Of a stretch of DNA of 38,094 bases, positions 19,301 through 28,096 are shown in pieces; the first letter of the stretch is position 1; every line of letters starts with the position of its first letter. The DNA comes from Microcaldota archaeon (lineage in GTDB: Archaea; Micrarchaeota; Micrarchaeia; Micrarchaeales; Micrarchaeaceae), in contig JAKAUR010000028.1 in the NCBI GenBank assembly GCA_021827665.1, forward strand, positions 1 to 38,094, read 5' to 3'. The notes under the pieces are model-generated. The model was not told the origin of the DNA. It was given only the letters and a program-made list of their open reading frames with translations, and made no database searches. The position numbers and the translations under genes are program-made.

Positions 19301-19726
19301 CCTCACTATTTCTCCTTGAGTTATCGTGTTGGTGTCGCTTATCATGCAATTGTTGGCCCTGAGATAGTCGCTTATCTCCTGCCTAGTCATGCGCTTTCCG
19401 TTGAGCCTGTGGCTTATCTTGCCGTTCGGCTTAATTATCCTAGTGACGGTGACCTCGTTGTCGCCCTTCAGGATTATGCTCACTGATGTTTTCTTGCCCT
19501 GCAGGTCCTTCCTCGGCGCGCCCAGGTCGCTCACAAGCTGCGATGCCGAAGTTACGCGCATCCTTCTTAGCGATCCCTCACCAAAAGCGAACAGCAGGGA
19601 GTCGCACACGTTCGATTTTCCCGAGCCGTTTGGCCCGACTATGCAGTTGAAGCCTCCGCTAAAACTTATCGTCGCGTTCCTGAAAGATTTGAAGTTGTGT
19701 AAAATTAGCTTTTCAAGGTAAAGCAT
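16328..19726 (-). CDS. smc: Chromosome segregation SMC ATPase
   Basis: 'FNCIVGPNGSGKSNVCDSLLFAFGE', coiled coils and hinge, 'VERLSGGEKSMLMLTLIFSI', 'FYIFDEIDTALD'. Confidence 0.97.
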   Translation of the reverse strand: MLYLEKLILHNFKSFRNATISFSGGFNCIVGPNGSGKSNVCDSLLFAFGEGSLRRMRVTSASQLVSDLGAPRKDLQGKKTSVSIILKGDNEVTVTRIIKPNGKISHRLNGKRMTRQEISDYLRANNCMISDTNTITQGEIVRLLSLNAKEKRGLIDIAAGIKEFDDKKEASEKELEKVEEKITETKSLLGERLGFLEELKKEKEAAEKYSAMSSKAKQINYTILYKRSESIKAELKGIIDNLSQSEKAINEIGAKILELDSIGERLSAERSAKAKALNERSSELNDSNRQLESLKMKMAVAESELKASTQFSEAAIKEIETLRAELEKQNAKLELNGRELPGIDAEISEMRKELERSRGATGSAEGKRDVEEYEEKMKLIEKLSAEMESVNREHMQAMTRISGLESQKKSVEQELERVSKSVEQLRKNEQEISAASNKGNRELSEARAELEGFKSRRKAVEAELSQISERKISLRESLATYGSDTNRSARVLAERLGNGFYGRAAELCKYDERYAEAVNAAAGARLSYFVVDKVSTADKAVKILRENKLGRASFIPLDIISYTDTKPIGEGDPLIDLIEFDGRFANAFKFIFSNTYLIGDIKSVAKGSRHRYVTMEGEILEQSGVVSGGFSRSFNYAKAVAELKSAEDSEKTLKDELESIQGLEEESRQKFGKSETIVMSSAMELENIRVSLKNSEAEKADITKRIREIEEGLASDSAASKNAEKRLQELEALMAPVKEESSALYSRISGRFANAGAKESVEKEALAKKLSERFEKATAQHAAIVKENELLSARVSELGKDIKNKETGLGKSRENASELEAKIKELRKEADSLEETIRTHDKKSAGMYEEIKKIEDKMTKNGFEKGKLSSEKDRLERESIAMQANKGQLQTRLSDLMAELSGYEGQQPLEGEIDQMEKELYVLKSELEKMGSINMRAPEMYEEKSREVNGVQEKIMTLESERNSILSMISQLESKKLEVFNDTFNMVNQKFKSMYKSVFPENEGSIVLDNPRDTFNSGLGFELHEGKRPIHVERLSGGEKSMLMLTLIFSILMCRPMSFYIFDEIDTALDKQNSKKLSALIKQLSSNSQFVVVSHNDTLISYADTAIGVAKNKGESNVFGVKIVAPESVEVK

Positions 19727-19751
19727 TGCCTACACCGTCGCCTAATAACTC

Positions 19752-20840
19752 TTAGCCTTTAACGTTTTTAGAGTTTCCCCTGGTGTGTGCTATATGCAGC
19801 GAAATCACCGACTCCATGTGCTGCATCTGCACTATGCCGATGAACTTGCCCCTTTTCATTACAGCAGCCACGCCAGCACCATCGCTCTGCATCTTGCTGT
19901 ACGCGCTGTATATCTGCTCGTTCGTGTCGAACTCGCTCAGCGGCATGCTGATCTTGCCCACGTCGATGTTGTTTAGCGGTGCTCCTGCCAGCATGTTCCT
20001 GGGCAGCCTCGACACTATGTAAATTTTCCCGTTCTCCCTGAAAAGGACAATATGGGTATGGCTTTTCATAACCGCCTTGTAAATGCCGTACAAATCTGGC
20101 CTTCCCTTGAGCATTGTGTAGTTCCTGCTTACCGCAGCGCCAACCTTGATGTCCTTGGTATACTCCTTAACATATGCGCCCTGCAGCTCGGCCTTCGCGC
20201 CGCCGTAGAGAAACACAGCTATGAAGACATCCCACAGCACTATGAATTCCTTATAAAGCAGCGAGTATCCATTTTCTACAGCCACGAAGGCTATCGTTCC
20301 TATGACGAACAGCACTATTATCGCATTGCTTATGTTGACCGTAAGCTTCGTCGCCGATAGGAAATCCCTCTTCTTCTCCAGCCAGCTCCTGAGGACCCTT
20401 CCTCCGTCCAATGGGAACCATGGGAGTATGTTGAATACCGCGAGCAGAAGGTTGAGTATGAACAGAAGCTGCACGAAAAGCTCTATGGTTCCTGCGGGTA
20501 TGAATATGACGGCAATCCCGAATATGAACGCGAGCAGGAAGCTCGAAACCGGGCCGGCTATGGCTATCATAAACTCAAGCCTCGGCGGCACCTCGTCCAT
20601 GTCTATCATGGAGCCGCCTCCGAGCGGGTAGAGTATTATCTTTTTCACGCTTATGTTGTTCCTTATGGCCGTCACGGAATGTGCAAGCTCGTGGAGGAAC
20701 ACGCAAACGAAGAGCAAGACGAATATTATGAACAGGTTCACGCTTATGGCCAGGGCTAGCAGCATCATTACTATGAAGGTCCAGTGCAGCTCTATGGGTA
20801 TGCCGTAAATGCTGCCTATGTTGGGCGAAGCTCCTGCCAT
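19752..20840 (-). CDS. M50 (site-2 protease family) membrane metalloprotease with C-terminal CBS-like region
   Basis: 'FLHELAHSVTAI' (HExxH), 'FPLDGGRVLRSW'. Confidence 0.92.
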   Translation of the reverse strand: MAGASPNIGSIYGIPIELHWTFIVMMLLALAISVNLFIIFVLLFVCVFLHELAHSVTAIRNNISVKKIILYPLGGGSMIDMDEVPPRLEFMIAIAGPVSSFLLAFIFGIAVIFIPAGTIELFVQLLFILNLLLAVFNILPWFPLDGGRVLRSWLEKKRDFLSATKLTVNISNAIIVLFVIGTIAFVAVENGYSLLYKEFIVLWDVFIAVFLYGGAKAELQGAYVKEYTKDIKVGAAVSRNYTMLKGRPDLYGIYKAVMKSHTHIVLFRENGKIYIVSRLPRNMLAGAPLNNIDVGKISMPLSEFDTNEQIYSAYSKMQSDGAGVAAVMKRGKFIGIVQMQHMESVISLHIAHTRGNSKNVKG

Positions 20841-20949
20841 GGATTTGTTTCTGTTCCTATCTATAATAATATTTCTGTGTCTAAGCTATATCGGGAGCCG
20901 CAAAGGTTTCCAAGATGTTTGCACGTCGGAAAAACCCAGTTTTAGGGGA

Positions 20950-21741
20950 ATGCGTTTCATATACGGCGAGCCAGCCCTGCTGATAAGCGCAAAGGGCGGC
21001 GAATGGCTGGTAGTCGGCGACATACACATAGGTTCGGAACGCAGGATATCGGACAGGGGCATAAGGGTCTATAATCTTTGGGAGCAGATGTCCCGCAAGC
21101 TGCTGTCGCTAGCCGACACCTTTTCGGCCAAGGGCATAGTGCTTCTCGGCGACATAAAGGACAGCATACTCTATCCGGAATCCTGGGAGCAGAACGACAT
21201 CAGGCATTTCGCAAAATCGCTCTCCGGCCTAAAAGTGGTGGCTCTGAGGGGCAACCACGACGCACACATAGACGAGATAATGGGCATCGAGCTCAAGGAC
21301 GAGGTCATGCTCGGCGACTATGCGTTGCTCCACGGCAACAAATGGCCTTCCAAGGCTGCGATGTCTAAGAAGGCCTTGATTACTGGCCACAACCACATAG
21401 CGGTAAGGATAATAGATAAGAACGGAGGGGTCTACTCGGAAAAGGCTTGGCTCATAGCCGATATAAACGATAAGAATGCCAAGAGGTTCTATGCCTCTTT
21501 CAGGGCGAGCAAGCTCGTAGTTATGCCGGCATTCAATCCCCTGATACTCGGGACTGCCGTAGGTGCAGAAAGAAAAGACGAGGATAACATAAGCCCCCTG
21601 TTAAGGAACGGGGTTTTCGATTACGCGAACGCTGACATATATTCGATAGACGGCATATACATGGGCAAGGTAAATTCGCTCAGCTCAAGCTATGAGGCCC
21701 AGAGCAAGAAAACGGGAAAGAAAAGAAAGCTCAATCCCTGA
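20950..21741 (+). CDS. Metallophosphoesterase
   Basis: 'VVGDIHIGSE', 'VLLGDIKD', 'LRGNHDAHI', 'LLHGNKWP', 'ITGHNHIAV'; longer ORF starts at 20809. Confidence 0.9.
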   Translation: MRFIYGEPALLISAKGGEWLVVGDIHIGSERRISDRGIRVYNLWEQMSRKLLSLADTFSAKGIVLLGDIKDSILYPESWEQNDIRHFAKSLSGLKVVALRGNHDAHIDEIMGIELKDEVMLGDYALLHGNKWPSKAAMSKKALITGHNHIAVRIIDKNGGVYSEKAWLIADINDKNAKRFYASFRASKLVVMPAFNPLILGTAVGAERKDEDNISPLLRNGVFDYANADIYSIDGIYMGKVNSLSSSYEAQSKKTGKKRKLNP

Positions 21742-21904
21742 TTATCGTTATGGGTATTACTCCCTTTTCGAATTCTATCTCTGCAAGGTCGAGCGGCTCG
21801 GTTATGCCCTCAGGTACCTTTATCAGCGGCGGCGCCCCGTGCGCAAGCTGAAGCGCTCTAGCGCCTACCACTCTTGCTTTTTCAAATTTTGTATATTCTT
21901 GCAT
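21731..21904 (-). CDS. rpoK: DNA-directed RNA polymerase subunit K (Rpb6-like)
   Basis: 'YTKFEKARVVGARALQLAHGAPPLI...EPLDLAEIEFEKGVIPITI'; 57 aa from internal ATG. Confidence 0.92.
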   Translation of the reverse strand: MQEYTKFEKARVVGARALQLAHGAPPLIKVPEGITEPLDLAEIEFEKGVIPITIIRD

Positions 21905-21914
21905 TGGTACACCC

Positions 21915-23366
21915 TCATATCGGGTTCGGCTTGAATCTCTCCTTGGCGTCGTGCATGCTCTTGTCAACCTTCTTGCGCCACTGTTCGAATCCACCCGGGC
22001 TTGACGGGTATTCCATGTAGATCGAGTTGAGCTCCTTCATTTTGTTGACCGCATAAACGAGGTCCCTGAATGCGCTTATGTTCTTTGTGCCTTTGAGCAC
22101 CATCGAGAATTTGGACATAAGGCTTAGCTCCGGCATGAGCCCGAGCGCGAGCTGGTTCGCTTCCTTTGTGCTAAGGAAGTTTTTGAAACCATAATCGATT
22201 ATGTCGTTGTTAAGGGACTGCAGGTAAATCCTCAGCACTTCAAGCCCTGCCGTCTTGTATCCGTATTCCTTGTTGAAATCGACATTGTACTGCCACAGGC
22301 CGTTAACGCTCGTATCGTTGGCTTCGACGGCCTTCGCCGCGTTTTCCCCTGCGAGTATTCCGGAGACCAATGCTGGGCCTATGCCTCCAGCGCTTATCGG
22401 GTTCGGCATCACCATGCTGTCGCCAGCTCCCATGTAACCGTCATATACGAGGCTCTCCATCTGCCTTCTTACCGCCACCGACCATATTCCCTTGCCGTTG
22501 TTGTCCTTGTTGAAAAGCTTGTATTCCTTGTTCTTTATGACCGGGTTCCAGGCTATGTACTGGTCTATGAGGTTCTGAAGCGTGTCGTTCCTGTTTAGCG
22601 CTTTGTTCCTTATGTCGAGGCTTCTCTTCTGGACTCCAAGGCCTATGTTTATCTTTCCGTCGCTCTTTGGGAATACCCATCCGTATCCTCCTGGAGCCAT
22701 GGTCTGGTTCAGGTGTATGAGCGCATTCTTCGGGTCGTAATACCTTTCGTCCTCGTGGTCAAGATCAAATTCTATTATATACCTGCCTGTGGATTCTATG
22801 TCGTCTATGTCTACGTTCTTTTCCACAAACCTGTTCTCAGGAAGGCGCCTTCTCAAAACTGTTGATATTCCGAGCGCATCTATGACAATTTTTGACTTGT
22901 ATATCGTGTGATTTTTTTCCTTGTCCTTGCCGAATATGCCCGCGACTTTGTTGTCCTCCAATACCGGGCCTTCTACCTCGAACTGCGTGACGTAGTTGGC
23001 TCCGTTCTTTATCGCTATGTCTCTCAGCTTCCTTTCAAATTCGGGCCTGTCAAGTACGTATCCAACTCCATCGAAAAGGAACCTGGATTCCAAATTCGGG
23101 GACAGGGCGTAAACTCCGTCTACCTTGACGTCAAGCTCGGGCTTCGAGAATGATATTCCTGTCTTGGATGTTATAAAGTCCAGGTGCGACCCGGCTACCG
23201 CATCCCCGCAGGTCCAGCCCCAGTTGTTCTTCCTTCCCACATTGTCAGGGTCGTTCCTGTCCAAAAGCAATACGCTGTGCCCCTTCTTGGCTGCAACGGC
23301 TGCCGCAAGATTTCCAGCCATGCCTGCTCCTGCTACAATTATGTCATAGGATTCCTTGGCTTCCAT
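21915..23366 (-). CDS. Geranylgeranyl reductase family flavoprotein
   Basis: 'YDIIVAGAGMAGNLAAAVAAKKGHSVLLLD', 'GYGWVFPKSDGKINIGLGV', 'MGAGDSMVMPNPISAGGIGPAL'. Confidence 0.93.
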   Translation of the reverse strand: MEAKESYDIIVAGAGMAGNLAAAVAAKKGHSVLLLDRNDPDNVGRKNNWGWTCGDAVAGSHLDFITSKTGISFSKPELDVKVDGVYALSPNLESRFLFDGVGYVLDRPEFERKLRDIAIKNGANYVTQFEVEGPVLEDNKVAGIFGKDKEKNHTIYKSKIVIDALGISTVLRRRLPENRFVEKNVDIDDIESTGRYIIEFDLDHEDERYYDPKNALIHLNQTMAPGGYGWVFPKSDGKINIGLGVQKRSLDIRNKALNRNDTLQNLIDQYIAWNPVIKNKEYKLFNKDNNGKGIWSVAVRRQMESLVYDGYMGAGDSMVMPNPISAGGIGPALVSGILAGENAAKAVEANDTSVNGLWQYNVDFNKEYGYKTAGLEVLRIYLQSLNNDIIDYGFKNFLSTKEANQLALGLMPELSLMSKFSMVLKGTKNISAFRDLVYAVNKMKELNSIYMEYPSSPGGFEQWRKKVDKSMHDAKERFKPNPI

Positions 23367-23671
23367 ACTAAACACATATGCAAAATTAAGCGTATTTAGT
23401 TGTTTCTGCAATCTATTTAAAGTTTCTTATTGGTTTTACATCCTGAATCAAGCTGCCCTGCAACATAACCTACTGCGCAATTCCCAATTGACAGCCGATC
23501 TTAACCAAAACGCAACTAAAAAGTTCCCCTATATCAAAAACGCGAAAAGCGAGGGATAGCTTATATATATCTTTCCTATTTTAAATATACTGCTATACCA
23601 AGGCTGCAGTAGTACCTACAGGTTTCTTGCGGTGCTATTTTGCAGTATGTAAGGCACAAAAGTTGATAACA

Positions 23672-23974
23672 ATGGCAGATTTATCAAGCGAAATCAGGCT
23701 CGCCGTCGACAGCGGAGTCACGGCGCTGGGTCTCAACAGCGTCATAAAGTCGGTCAGGGACGCCAAGGCCAAGCTCATAGTCGTGGCCTCCAAAAACAAG
23801 GAGAGCACCATGCAGGACATAGCCCACATGGCCAAGGTAGCAAACGTGCCTCTGGAGATATTCGAAGGGAACCCAATGGAGCTCGGTGCCGTGTGCGGAA
23901 AGCCGTTCTCGGTGTCTGCTGTTTCAGTCATAGAGGAGGGAAACTCAAACATACTTAAAAGGGATAAAAAGTAA
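23672..23974 (+). CDS. rpl30e: Ribosomal protein L30e
   Basis: 'LSSEIRLAVDSGVTALGLNSVIKSVRDAKAKLIVVASK'; upstream of rps12. Confidence 0.88.
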   Translation: MADLSSEIRLAVDSGVTALGLNSVIKSVRDAKAKLIVVASKNKESTMQDIAHMAKVANVPLEIFEGNPMELGAVCGKPFSVSAVSVIEEGNSNILKRDKK

Positions 23975-23988
23975 ACAAAGGGGATAAT

Positions 23989-24417
23989 TTGCCTAATGGA
24001 GAATTTGCCGCTAGAAAACTTGTGAAGCAGAGGAAGCACCAGCGCTTGCTGAAGAAATGGCTCAAGAGAAAGAAATTGAAGCTAAAGCAGAAGTACGATC
24101 CGATGGGAACGGTACCGAGGGCAAAGGGCCTGGTTCTCCAGAAGTTCGCAGTGGAGCAGAAGCAACCGCACTCCGGACAGATAAAATGTGTGAGAGTGCA
24201 GCTCATAAAGAACGGCAAAGTCGTAGGGGCATTCGTGCCTGGCGACGGGGCTGTCAACTACATAGACGAGCACGACGAAGTCACCATAGAAGGGCTGGGA
24301 GGTTCGCAGAGGGGCCAGATGGGCTGCATACCGGGAATGAAATACAAAGTGGTAGAGGTCAACGGCACCAACATGGTACAGATCATAAAGGGCAAGAAGG
24401 AGAAGCCTAAGAGATGA
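23989..24417 (+). CDS. rps12: Ribosomal protein S12
   Basis: 'MPNGEFAARKL', 'CVRVQLIKNGKVVGAFVPGDGAVNYIDEHDEVTIEGLGG'; TTG start. Confidence 0.94.
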   Translation: MPNGEFAARKLVKQRKHQRLLKKWLKRKKLKLKQKYDPMGTVPRAKGLVLQKFAVEQKQPHSGQIKCVRVQLIKNGKVVGAFVPGDGAVNYIDEHDEVTIEGLGGSQRGQMGCIPGMKYKVVEVNGTNMVQIIKGKKEKPKR

Positions 24418-24422
24418 TTTTT

Positions 24423-25130
24423 ATGGCAGAAGAAGAATCCAAGGAAGAGCACAGGAAAGAGCAGAAGAGGCCAGCAAAGAAGAAAGCGGCTCCAAAACGC
24501 AAGGCAGTCGCCACGTCCTCTTCAAGCACCGAGCACAGGCTTTTCAACAAGTACGACTACGGGGTTGAAATACAGGACCTCAGCCTCAAGAACTACATAA
24601 GCCTGAGCCCGGAGGAATTCCCGAGCTCATACAGGAGAACTAGCAAGAAGATGTTCTCGAAGGCGAACATAAACATAGTGGAAAGGCTGGAGAACGCGCT
24701 CATGAGGGGCGGAACCGGAAAGAAGGTAGGCGGCCGCGTAATAAGGACCGAGGGAAGGCTCCAGGGCAAGAAGCTCAAGGTCATGCACATAGTCGAGAAC
24801 GCATTTGACATCGTCAACGACCAGACAAAGCAGAATCCGCTTGAGGTTTTCATAAGGGCATTGGAGAACAGCGCCCCGATAGAAGATACTACAAGGATAA
24901 GGCAGGGAGGAACGGTTTCCAACATACCTGTGGACATAAGCGCCAGCAGGCGTCTGGATACTGCCCTAAGGAACATATCAACCGCTTCGATAATAGGCGC
25001 CTTCAACAACAAGAAGACGATCTCTGAGGCTCTGGCCAACGAGATAGTGCTGGCTGCCAACAACGACATAAACAGCTACGCTCTCAAGAGGAAGAACGAA
25101 ATCGAGCGCATGGCAAGGAGCGCGAAGTAA
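24423..25130 (+). CDS. rps7: Ribosomal protein S7
   Basis: 'NPLEVFIRALENSAPIEDTTRIRQGGTVSNIPVDISASRRLDTALRNIS', C-terminal 'ALKRKNEIERMARSAK'. Confidence 0.95.
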   Translation: MAEEESKEEHRKEQKRPAKKKAAPKRKAVATSSSSTEHRLFNKYDYGVEIQDLSLKNYISLSPEEFPSSYRRTSKKMFSKANINIVERLENALMRGGTGKKVGGRVIRTEGRLQGKKLKVMHIVENAFDIVNDQTKQNPLEVFIRALENSAPIEDTTRIRQGGTVSNIPVDISASRRLDTALRNISTASIIGAFNNKKTISEALANEIVLAANNDINSYALKRKNEIERMARSAK

Positions 25131-25143
25131 TCGGTGTTTTATA

Positions 25144-27336
25144 ATGGTAAGGAAAGAATACGTAGTGGAAGAAATAACCAAAATAATGAGCGACCTGGAC
25201 AACATCAGGAACGTGGCCATAATAGCGCACGTCCACCATGGAAAGACAACGCTCACGGACTCGCTTCTGGCCAGGGCAGGCCTGATATCAAAGGCAGTGG
25301 CTGGAGACGTATTATACACCAACTACGAAGCCATAGAAAAGGACAGGAGGATGACGATAAAGTCAGCCAACATATCCCTGGGTTTCGTATACAACGAAAA
25401 GGACTACATAATAAACCTTATAGACACGCCAGGCCACGTCGATTTCGGAGGCCACGTTACAAGGTCAATGCGTGCAGTTGACGGAGTGGTTCTTGTGGTA
25501 GACCCGGTAGAAGGGGTGATGCCCCAGACCGAAACGGTTCTAAGGCAGGCGCTTAAGGAAAAGGCGAAGCCGGTGCTTTTCGTGAACAAGGTTGACAGGC
25601 TCCTGACCGAGCTCAGGCTAACGCCGGAGCAGACATTCGAGAGGCTGCTAAAGCTCATAAACGACATAAACAAGCTCATATCCCAGTTCGCACCTGAAGA
25701 ATTTGCAGAGAAATGGCAGGTTAGCGTCGAAAAGGGAAGCGTTGCCTTCGGCTCGGCAGCGAAGAAGTGGGCGATATCCAAGCCCATAATGGACAAGTAC
25801 AAGGTTACCTTCAAGGACATATTCGCGCTTACTGCTGCAGGAGACGAGAAGAGGCTGCAGGAAGTTGCCCCCATAGACGAATCCACGCTCATAATGATGA
25901 TAGAACACCTCCCGAGCCCGCACGTGGCGCAGAGGTACAGGATACCGCAGATATGGCACGGGGATCTCAACTCCGTTGACGGACAGGCGATGCTCAACAC
26001 AGATGCATCGGCCAACACCAACATAGTGGTATTCAACATGGTTTACGATCCACACAGCGGAGAAGTGCCTGTAGGAAGAGTATTCTCCGGGGTGGCCAGG
26101 AAGGGCACGGAGCTTCACATATCCGGATTGGCAAACACTCAGAAGATACAGCAGGTCGGCATATACATGGGTCCTGACAGGGTGCAGGTTGACGCCATAC
26201 CTGCGGGAAACATAGCTGCGCTCATAGGTCTCAAGGACGTGAGCATCGGAGACACCCTAAGCACAGGCCTCATAGATCCGTTCGAGCAGATAACCCACTA
26301 CTCAAAGCCGGTAGTAACGAAAGCCGTAGAAGCGGAGGATTCAAGGGACACGACGAAGCTCATAGAGGCGCTCAGGGAGCTCTCGAAACAAGATCCGACG
26401 ATACTGACCGAGATAAACCAGCAGACAGGAGAGCACCTGGTCAGCGGAATGGGAGAGCTGCACCTTGAGGTCATAGAGACCAAGCTCAAGGACGATTTCA
26501 AGATACCGATAATAACAAGCCCGCCAATAGTCATATACAGGGAGACGATAACAGGCAAGGCGGGCCCTATAGAGGGCAAAACCCCTAACAAGCACTCGAA
26601 GTTCTATGTGACCGTAGAGCCCCTTCCCGAGGGGGTGCAGAACGCAATAGACGAGGGAACCATAAGGGAAGGAAAGCCCAAGGGCCAGGCAGCAATAGAG
26701 GCGATGGTGGCTGCCGGTCTTGACAGGACCGTGGCTAAGAACGTGGAGGACGTTTCAAACAAGTGCATGCTCGCCGACGTGACCCATGGGGTCCAGTACA
26801 TGAACGAGGTAATGGAGCTGCTCATAGATGGATTCAGGGAAGCGGTAAAGGACGGTCCGCTCGCAAGGGAGAGGTGCTCCGGAGTGCTGGTCAGCGTCGT
26901 CGACGCGACCATACACGAGGATCCAGTTCACAGGGGGCCAGCCCAGATAATACCTGCGATAAGGAACGCGGTATACGCCGGAATGCTGACTGCAGGAGTC
27001 ATGCTCTACGAGCCCAAGCAAAATTTCACGATAAACATACCGCAGGAGTACATGTCAGGGGTCATAACCTTCGTCCAGAGCAAGCGCGGCCAGGTGGTAA
27101 GCGTTACGCAGGAGAACGAGCAGGTTTCCATAGTGGCCAAGATGCCAGTAGCAGAGACTCTGAAGGGATTCTCGAACGATCTCAGGGGACTCACGCAGGG
27201 AAGGGCGATATGGTATACCGAGTTCGCAGGCTACGAGAAGCTGCCGACTGAGCTGCAGAACAAGGTAGTCCGCGAGATAAGGCAGCGCAAGGGCCAGAAC
27301 CCAGAGCCGCCTACGCCGGACCAGTTCCTAGCTTGA
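25144..27336 (+). CDS. fusA: Translation elongation factor EF-2
   Basis: 'DTPGHVDFGGHVTRSMRAVDG', 'NKVDRLL', diphthamide loop 'HEDPVHRGPAQIIPAIRNAV'. Confidence 0.97.
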   Translation: MVRKEYVVEEITKIMSDLDNIRNVAIIAHVHHGKTTLTDSLLARAGLISKAVAGDVLYTNYEAIEKDRRMTIKSANISLGFVYNEKDYIINLIDTPGHVDFGGHVTRSMRAVDGVVLVVDPVEGVMPQTETVLRQALKEKAKPVLFVNKVDRLLTELRLTPEQTFERLLKLINDINKLISQFAPEEFAEKWQVSVEKGSVAFGSAAKKWAISKPIMDKYKVTFKDIFALTAAGDEKRLQEVAPIDESTLIMMIEHLPSPHVAQRYRIPQIWHGDLNSVDGQAMLNTDASANTNIVVFNMVYDPHSGEVPVGRVFSGVARKGTELHISGLANTQKIQQVGIYMGPDRVQVDAIPAGNIAALIGLKDVSIGDTLSTGLIDPFEQITHYSKPVVTKAVEAEDSRDTTKLIEALRELSKQDPTILTEINQQTGEHLVSGMGELHLEVIETKLKDDFKIPIITSPPIVIYRETITGKAGPIEGKTPNKHSKFYVTVEPLPEGVQNAIDEGTIREGKPKGQAAIEAMVAAGLDRTVAKNVEDVSNKCMLADVTHGVQYMNEVMELLIDGFREAVKDGPLARERCSGVLVSVVDATIHEDPVHRGPAQIIPAIRNAVYAGMLTAGVMLYEPKQNFTINIPQEYMSGVITFVQSKRGQVVSVTQENEQVSIVAKMPVAETLKGFSNDLRGLTQGRAIWYTEFAGYEKLPTELQNKVVREIRQRKGQNPEPPTPDQFLA

Positions 27337-27360
27337 AAGCGCAGGCATAATTTCTTTTTT

Positions 27361-27381
27361 AAGAGGCAGCATTTGCCTCTT
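27361..27381 (+). terminator. Candidate hairpin AAGAGGCA-GCATT-TGCCTCTT after EF-2
   Basis: Perfect 8-bp inverted repeat preceded by TTTCTTTTTT, in the EF-2 to L7Ae intergenic region. Confidence 0.5.
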
Positions 27382-27567
27382 TCAGTTGCGCTTCTATCCT
27401 GCGTGCATTATGGGTTCGGCATGTTCCATTCCATGTGCTTCCAATGAGAGTTCGACTATTCAAAAAATCAGGACAAAAATTCAGAAAGCTTTAAATAAGA
27501 TTATATCAAAATATTAACTACAAACTTCTTCATATACTGGATGAAGTGTAAACCGACGGTGTTTTAA

Positions 27568-28071
27568 ATGGCAAAATCTTACGTGAAGTTCGAAGTATCC
27601 AAGGATGTGGCTTCAAAGACATACGAAGCAATGCAGATGGCGAAGCAGTCAGGCAAGCTCAGGAAGGGCATAAACGAAGTGACGAAGAGCGTCGAAAGGG
27701 GCTCTGCTACATTCGTGGTCCTTGCCGAGGACATAGAGCCTGAAGAGATCGCGATGCACATACCGCAGCTCTGCGAGCAGAAGAAGATACCTTTCTCGTA
27801 CGTTCCAAGCAAGCTCGAGCTGGGCAAGTCCATAGGGCTTACGGTTCAGTGCGCTGCCATAGCTGTAGAGTCGCAGGGAGGCGCATCGCAGGCAATAAAG
27901 GACATAATCTCCAAGACTACGGGAACCTCACAGAAGGCCAAGGCCGAGCCGAAGGTGGAAGCAAAGCCGGAACACAAGGAAGAACACAAAGAGGAACACA
28001 AGCACGAGCATAAGGAGGAAAAGAAAGAAGAGAAGAAGGAAGAGCCGAAGGAGGAGAAGTCAGAGGAATGA
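27568..28071 (+). CDS. rpl7ae: Ribosomal protein L7Ae with Glu/Lys/His-rich C-terminal extension
   Basis: 'LRKGINEVTKSVERGSATFVVLAEDIEPEEIAMHIPQLCEQKKIPFSYVPSKLELGKSIG'. Confidence 0.96.
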   Translation: MAKSYVKFEVSKDVASKTYEAMQMAKQSGKLRKGINEVTKSVERGSATFVVLAEDIEPEEIAMHIPQLCEQKKIPFSYVPSKLELGKSIGLTVQCAAIAVESQGGASQAIKDIISKTTGTSQKAKAEPKVEAKPEHKEEHKEEHKHEHKEEKKEEKKEEPKEEKSEE

Positions 28072-28096
28072 CTGAACCCCTATGGAAGTGATGTTA

